A stretch of 64,000 nt of DNA, from the NCBI GenBank assembly GCA_031308135.1, contig JAHLJT010009419.1, positions 36,821,221 through 36,885,220 of the forward strand, read 5' to 3'. Source of the DNA: Acheta domesticus (Eukaryota; Arthropoda; Insecta; Orthoptera; Gryllidae). A program made the position numbers and the translations under genes. This document shows positions 58,127 through 64,000 of the stretch, piece after piece; the stretch's first letter is position 1, and each line of letters starts with the position of its first letter. The notes under the pieces were generated by a model. That model was not told the origin of the DNA and did not search any database. It was given only the letters and a program-made list of their open reading frames with translations.

Positions 58127-58560
58127 AGAGATCTGAAGCTGTATTAAATGTTTTCTTATTTGAATTAGGAATTATAGAACCTCACAAAGCATTTTTGAAC
58201 AAAATTAAGTCTTACGTTAGATGTATTAGTCAAAAAGTTGAAACCGGATTGCAAAACTCCGTAAGAAGTAAAGAGTCGTTCTTGAAATATAATTCGTCCT
58301 GGCTACAAGAAACTCTTACCCTTCCTGATTAAATGTTAAAGTCAGTCCCAGGTCCATCACAAATAAATGTAAAAATTAATAGAGCTAGAAAACCTTATGA
58401 GTCTTTCAGGTACTGTGGGATTAAAGCTAAAACCATACAATTGAAACCTTTTGTAGACACTACTAGCTCAGAAAAGTTATCCATAGCTATTGAATTCAAA
58501 CTAAGGAAGTATGACAAAAAGATATGTGGCAGCTATAGATAAGGAGTTCTGTGAAGCCTC
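58127..58560 (+). pseudogene. Decayed frame, probably transposon- or repeat-encoded
   Basis: A stretch reading FELGIIEPHKAFLNKIKSYV and KYNSSWLQETLTLPD then stop, followed in frame from 58333 by KPYESFRYCGIKAKTIQLK and SSEKLSIAIEFKLRKYDKK. The second part resembles, from memory of such families, an uncharacterised arthropod repeat-encoded module with a 'K.F...S.R.KRRK' followed by 'S.EEL..A..M.LR' pattern. Not assignable to a named superfamily; lies inside intron 3 of the LRR gene. Confidence 0.4.
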
Positions 58561-59388
58561 TTCCAATAGGAGAATTACAATTAACAAAGCTCGAAGTTCC
58601 ATTCTCCAAAAGCCTGCATCATTGTCACTTGCTTTGATGATGGATATCAATATTTCAACCCGCCAGTATGTACACATACGTCAACAAAAAAACTGATTTT
58701 GAGTGCATTTTGCACATTTCTTATCGTTCAGAAATACGAACATGGCAAGTAAGAGTAGAAGAAAATAAAGCAAAAGTGGCAAAAAATAACTAGAAAAACG
58801 AGGGTCAAGAGCAAACGCAAATATGAATTTGCTCCACCGGCTGCTTATTAGCTCAGATCCATTCAAGTCGAGCATAAGCGCCAAAACTATAACTGCACCC
58901 AAAAAAGTGAAACATGAACTTTTCGTGTTATTAGAATGAAGGAATAACGCAAAAAAGAGACGGCATATTTAGAAGAATCACCATCAGAAGAATACGCGGG
59001 TAGTGTTTCAAAATAATTTGTAAATATTTGTTGTACATTCCTCTCACTTAATTTTTGTTTTTATATTTTCATTTTCGGCTTTTTATTTTTGGATACTTTC
59101 ATTTTATTTTTCTTGCATAGTGTGTTTTGTAAAATTCAAATATTATGTCCAATAGAGTTAAACAAATTCAGCGTTTGAAAAATGTATACTGTCATGAGGG
59201 CTAATTAAAGTATTCAAATTTCCTAAATATTTTACAAAATATTTTGTAAAAATTTAAGTTTTATGAGCACATTTGTTTATTTGGACATTATTTACACAAC
59301 AGACCTCCAAAAACTACGAGAAATTCATTTCAAAGAGAGTTATTAATTTTTTCCTCCTAGATCGTCAAAATTACACACTGTGCACCGC

Positions 59389-59455
59389 GTAGATTCGAAC
59401 CCAAGGACATTCAAGTCACTGCAATGGCATGCATTAAAACCCTGAGCCACCTAAA
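59389..59455 (-). repeat. tRNA-derived SINE head (minus strand)
   Basis: Minus-strand A box TAGGTGGCTCAGGG (about 59453-59440) and consensus B box GGTTCGAATCT (59401-59391). The spacing is tRNA-like but stems do not close. Third tRNA-headed type seen in the gene's introns. Confidence 0.5.
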
Positions 59456-60272
59456 GCGGCCCGTCATACGTGCGAGTCACGTGATGTACGTTATTACGAA
59501 AGTACTTTAGGTGTTTTGAAAAATGCTGATAAATATCTTTCCTATTTTCAGATTAAACAAGTATGTGTTATTTTAGGCATAGATAATCTTGGAACTATTC
59601 ACATGGAAAAAAATTTCAACTGTTGTTTTATAATTACTGCATATAAATTAATTTCGTTTCTAAAGAGTATTATTTATACTAGTCTTAATACTAACGAATA
59701 CAAATATTAAATTAATCTCGGAATTAATGGAAACTGTGTGAAATTTGCAAGTATAAGAGCTTTTCTATTAATGAAAAATTTATAAAATTATTATTTGATA
59801 TAAATACTATGTTTCCTAATTTAACACCTGTATTTATCCTACTGAAAAGGCTTCTAAAATATTTTCTTACATAGACTATGTACGATTTTATAAGTTCATA
59901 ATCCACTGAGAAAAATTATTAGAAATTCAAATTTTGCTTACAAAATAATGTTTCTTGATCCTTTAGACGGCCATTTTTGCATTTCTCTTAGAAAAGATTA
60001 CTATTAATATTTATAAGAGCACTCTTGCATTTAGAGTTTCATACATACTCTGTTATTAACAGCATGTTAAGCAACGAACCATGGGCCGAGTGAGATTCTA
60101 CTACGCCGTCCAGTTCCTGCTCCCAATTTGAGGCATTCTGATTCCCCATGGTGATCCATCTCCGCACCCGATTCCTCAATATTACTCATATCCCGTGCTC
60201 GTGTAGAATTAAAAGAAGGGGAATGCCAGGCCGAATTCTGACCGTTATCAGTGGTCCATTTCATTTGCACAG

Positions 60273-60583
60273 ATCACCCGTGACGAGTTCGCAATCCAAC
60301 AACGACACGTGCAAGCCGGACGTGTGGGTGATCGCGTACACGAAGCAGGTGAGCGTGGTGCACCTGTACTTCAACCGCGCGTGGCGCGTCTACATGGAGT
60401 TCAACCCGGCGTACATGTCGCTGGCCAACTTTCTGCTGGGCTACCTGAAGGAGGGCGCGGCGGTGGAGGCGCTGGAGGTGCACGGCGGCGAGCGCTGGGA
60501 CGGCGCCAGCGTCATCCCCGTGGCCCTGCGGCGGCTGCGCGCCCTCGACTTCTCCAGGAACGGCCTCGCCACCTTCGGAGAAG
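60273..60583 (+). CDS. LRR-like protein, coding exon 4 (3' end tentative)
   Basis: Acceptor TTCATTTGCACAG (60272) restores the Thr codon left by exon 3. The exon reads SPVTSSQSNNDTCKPDVW, VIAYTKQVSVVHLYFNRAW, FNPAYMSLANFLLGYLK, ALEVHGGERW, then VIPVALRRLRALDFSRNGLA and TFGEG. The last part has the leucine-rich-repeat pattern (LxxLDFSxNxLxxF). The donor GAAG|GTAGCC at 60584 is plausible but weak; without it the frame runs to a stop at 60735 through tandem-repeat sequence. The final ~80 nt of this exon are the seed of the 242-bp array that follows. Confidence 0.6.
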
Positions 60584-63500
60584 GTAGCCTTTTAGATAGT
60601 CACTTGTACAAGCGGTTACTTGTAGGGGCGCCAGCGTCATCCCCGTGGCTCTGCGGCGGCAGCGCGCCCTCGACTTCTCCAGGAACGGCCTCGCCACCTT
60701 CGGAGAAGGTAGCCCCTAGTACAGCCGGCCCCTAGTCCACCTTCGGAGAAGGTAGCCCCTAGTACAGCCCCTAGTACAACCGGTTACTTGTAGGGAAGGT
60801 ATGTGAAGGTCGCGGGCAAGGGAATTATACTTCGAATTCCAGGAACGGCCTCGCCACCTTCGGAGAAGGTAGCCTTTTAGATAGTCACTTGTACAAGCGG
60901 TTACTTGTAGGGAAGGTATGTGAAGGTCGCGGACAAGGGAATTATACTGCGATTTCCAGGAACGGCCTCGCCACCTTCGGAGAAGGTAGCCTTTTAGACA
61001 GCCACTAGTACAAGCGGTTACTTGTAGAGGCGCCAGCGTCATCCCCGTGCCCTTGCTGCAGCTGCGCGTCCTCGACTTCTCCAGGAACGGCCTCGCCACC
61101 TTCGGAGAAGGTGGCCTTTTAGATAGTCACTTGTACAAGCGGTTACTTGTAGGGAAGGTATGTGAAGGTCGCGGACAAGGGAATTATACTGCGATTTCCA
61201 GGAACGGCCTCGCCACCTTCGGAGAAGGTAGCCTTTTAGACAGCCACTAGTACAAGCGGTTACTTGTAGGGGCGCAAGCGTCATCCCCGTGCCCTTGCTG
61301 CAGCTGCGCGTCCTCGACTTCTCCAGGAAACGGCCTCGCTATCTTCGGAGAAGGTGGCCTTTTAGATAGTCACTTGTACAAGCGGTTACTTGTAGGTAAG
61401 GTATGTGAAGGTCGCGGACAAGGGAATTATACTGCGATTTCCAGGAACGACCTCGCCACCTTCGGAGAAGGTAGCCTTTTAGACAGCCACTAGTACAAGC
61501 GGTTACTTGTAGGGGCGCCAGCGTCATCCCCGTGCCCTTGCGGCAGCTGCGCGCCCTCGACTTCTCCAGGAACGTCCTCGCCACCTTCGGAGAAGGTAGC
61601 CTTTTAGATAGTCACTTGTACAAGCGGTTACTTGTAGGGAAGGTATGTGAAGGTCGCGGACAAGGGAATTATACTGCGATTTCCAGGAACGGCCTCGCCA
61701 CCTTCGGAGAAGGTAGCCTTTTAGACAGCCACTAGTACAAGCGGTTACTTGTAGAGGCGCCAGCGTCATCCCCGTGCCCTTGCTGCAGCTGCGCGTCCTC
61801 GACTTCTCCAGGAACGGCCTCGCCACCTTCGGAGAAGGTGGCCTTTTAGATAGTCACTTGTACAAGCGGTTACTTGTAGGTAAGGTATGTGAAGGTCGCG
61901 GACAAGGGAATTATACTGCGATTTCAGGAACCACCTCGCCACCTTCGGAGAAGGTAGCCTTTTAGACAGCCACTAGTACAAGCGGTTACTTGTAGGGGCG
62001 CCAGCGTCATCCCCGTGCCCTTGCGGCAGCTGCGCGCCCTCGACTTCTCCAGGAACGGCCTCGCCACCTTCGGAGAAGGTAGCCTTTTAGATAGTCACTT
62101 GTACAAGCGGTTACTTGTAGGGAAGGTATGTGAAGGTCGCGGACAAGGGAATTATACTGCGATTTCCAGGAACGACCTCGCCACCTTCGGAGAAGGTAGC
62201 TTTTAGACAGCCACTAGTACAAGCGGTTACTTGTAGGGGCGCCAGCGTCATCCCCGTGCCCTTGCTGCAGCTGCGCGCCCTCGACTTCTCCAGGAACGGC
62301 CTCGCCACCTTCGGAGAAGGTGGCCTTTTAGATAGTCACTTGTACAAGCGGTTACTTGTAGGGAAGGTATGTGAAGGTCGCGGACAAGGGAATTATACTG
62401 CGATTTCCAGGAACGACCTCGCCACCTTCGGAGAAGGTAGCTTTTTAGACAGCCACTAGTACAAGCGGTTACTTTGTAGGGGCGCCAGCGTCATCCCCGT
62501 GCCCTTGCTGCAGCTGCGCGTCCTCGACTTCTCCAGGAACGGCCTCGCCACCTTCGGAGAAGATGGCCTTTTAGATAGTCACTTGTACAAGCGGTTACTT
62601 GTAGGGAAGGTATGTGAAGGTCGCGGACAAGGGAATTATACTGCGATTTCCAGGAACGACCTCGCCACCTTCGGAGAAGGTAGCCTTTTAGACAGCCACT
62701 AGTACAAGCGGTTACTTGTAGGGGCGCCAGCGTCATCCCCGTGCCCTTGCGGCAGCTGCGCGCCCTCGACTTCTCCAGGAACGGCCTCGCCACCTTCGGA
62801 GAAGGTAGCCTTTTAGATAGTCACTTGTACAAGCGGTTACTTGTAGGGAAGGTATGTGAAGGTCGCGGACAAGGAAATTATACTGCGATTTCCAGGAACG
62901 GCCTCGCCACCTTCGGAGAAGGTAGCCTTTTAGACAGCCACTAGTACAAGCGGTTACTTGTAGGGGCGCCAGCGTCATCCCCGTGCCCTTGCTGCAGCTG
63001 CGCGTCCTCGACGTCCTCCAGGAACGGCCTCGCCACCTTCGCAGAAGGTGGCCTTTTAGATAGTCACTTGTACAAGCGGTTACTTGTAGGGAAGGTATGT
63101 GAAGGTCGCGGACAAGGGAATTATACTGCGATTACCAGGATTGACCTCGCCACCTTCGGAGAAGGTAGCCTTTTAGACAGCCACTAGTACAAGCGGTTAC
63201 TTGTAGGGGCGCCAGCGTCATCCCCGTGCCCTTGCTGCAGCTGCGCGCCCTCGACTTCTCCAGGAACGGCCTCGCCACCTTCGGAGAAGGTAGCCTTTTT
63301 AGATAGTCACTTGTACAAGCGGTTACTTGTAGGGAAGGTATGTGAAGGTCGCGGACAAGGGAATTATACTGCGATTTCCAGGAACGGCCTCGCCACCTTC
63401 GGAGAAGGTAGCCTTTTAGACAGCCACTAGTACAAGCGGTTACTTGTAGGGGCGCCAGCGTCATCCCCGTGCCCTTGCTGCAGCTGCGCGTCCTCGACGT

Positions 63501-64000
63501 CTCCAGGAACGGCCTCGCCACCTTCGCAGAAGGTGGCCTTTTAGATAGTCACTTGTACAAGCGGTTACTTGTAGGGAAGGTATGTGAAGGTCGCGGACAA
63601 GGGAATTATACTGCGATTACCAGGATTGACCTCGCCACCTTCGGAGAAGGTAGCCTTTTAGACAGCCACTAGTACAAGCGGTTACTTGTAGGGGCGCCAG
63701 CGTCATCCCCGTGCCCTTGCTGCAGCTGCGCGTCCTCGACGTCTCCAGGAACGGCCTCGCCACCTTCGCAGAAGGTGGCCTTTTAGATAGTCACTTGTAC
63801 AAGCGGTTACTTGTAGGGAAGGTATGTGAAGGTCGCGGACAAGGGAATTATACTGCGATTACCAGGATTGACCTCGCCACCTTCGGAGAAGGTAGCCTTT
63901 TAGACAGCCACTAGTACAAGCGGTTACTTGTAGGGGCGCCAGCGTCATCCCGTGCCCTTGCTGCAGCTGCGCGCCCTCGACTTCTCCAGGAACGGCCTCG
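60584..64000 (+). repeat. 242-bp exon-derived tandem array (at least 12 units, runs off the window)
   Basis: Irregular units from 60584 to about 61029, then twelve regular units of 241-243 bp starting at 61030, 61272, 61515, 61757, 61998 and so on to 63936. Each unit has two halves with a common 3' part (CCAGGAACGGCCTCGCCACC to CAAGCGGTTACTTGTAGGG). Half A starts with exon-4-like GCGCCAGCGTCATCCCC and CTCGACTTCTCC. Half B starts with GTATGTGAAGGTCGCGGACA. Half A reads TCACTTGTAC (open) where half B reads CCACTAGTAC (stop). Confidence 0.95.
61062..61157 (+). other. Candidate symmetric cassette exon within the array (first of ~12)
   Basis: Acceptor-like CCCTTGCTGCAG (61050-61061) and donor-like GGGAAG|GTATGTG (61158) bracket 96 nt, exactly 32 codons, open in the phase used by exon 4 at the matching point: LRVLDFSRNGLATFGEGGLL then DSHLYKRLLVGK. 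The same arrangement recurs in most units (some with TTGCGGCAG acceptors; the 61272 unit has a 1-nt insertion that breaks it). Whether any is spliced is unknown. Confidence 0.2.

Noticed and set aside
60716..63521. Recurring 81-129-codon minus-strand frames (GTGMTLAPLQVTACTSG type)
   Set aside because: Antisense shadows of the 242-bp array; they shift with the unit length of 242, which is not a multiple of three.
60584..64000. CRISPR-like array
   Set aside because: Long directly adjoining 242-bp units with no unique spacers, in a eukaryotic gene; it is an exon-derived tandem repeat.

Overview
The window looks like animal, almost certainly insect, nuclear DNA. Short GC-rich coding exons with GT-AG introns and consistent splice phases sit in long AT-rich introns and spacers crowded with insect-type transposable elements (mariner, piggyBac, hAT, non-LTR and LTR fragments, tRNA-headed SINEs). 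There is no bacterial, plasmid or CRISPR content. The order is not determinable; the large repeat-rich introns would suit a hemimetabolous insect, which is inference.

Two genes are supported, both on the + strand and both cut by the window edges. (1) At 6.4-9.1 kb are the last two coding exons of a short-chain dehydrogenase of the very-long-chain 3-oxoacyl-CoA reductase / 17-beta-HSD12 / HSDL1 type; the upstream exons with the catalytic centre lie outside. (2) From 34.27 kb to beyond the right edge is a gene for a secreted or membrane-anchored protein: an N-terminal hydrophobic segment, a Ser/Pro/Thr-rich linker, an unrecognised Cys-containing ectodomain, then the start of a leucine-rich-repeat-like segment. 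Four exons join in phase (34274-35157, 54975-55188, 56954-57036, 60273-60583) into about 497 codons. The first intron is 19.8 kb.

Everything else is non-genic. 9-32 kb is AT-rich spacer with decayed transposons: a non-LTR reverse transcriptase (17 kb), a fold-back element (20.4 kb), two head-to-head mariner fragments, one split by a piggyBac-like element that carries a SINE (24-25 kb), and a hAT element with perfect 8-bp target duplications (28.4-29.1 kb). 32.8-33.4 kb is a GC-rich, TATA-containing candidate promoter for the second gene. 35-54 kb is its first intron, with a piggyBac transposase remnant, a second reverse-transcriptase remnant, a probable solo LTR with leader, an inverted pair of AT-rich repeats, minisatellites, a second hAT element, and a tandem segmental duplication that copies the splice acceptor and first 20 nt of exon 2.

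The most unusual theme is repeated duplication of exon edges together with their splice sites: the 3' end of the reductase exon (two decayed copies), the 5' end of exon 2 of the second gene (a decoy acceptor followed by an in-frame stop), and the 3' end of its exon 4, which has grown into a 242-bp tandem array of at least twelve units running off the right edge. Most array units contain a potential symmetric 96-nt exon in the frame of the LRR-like segment.
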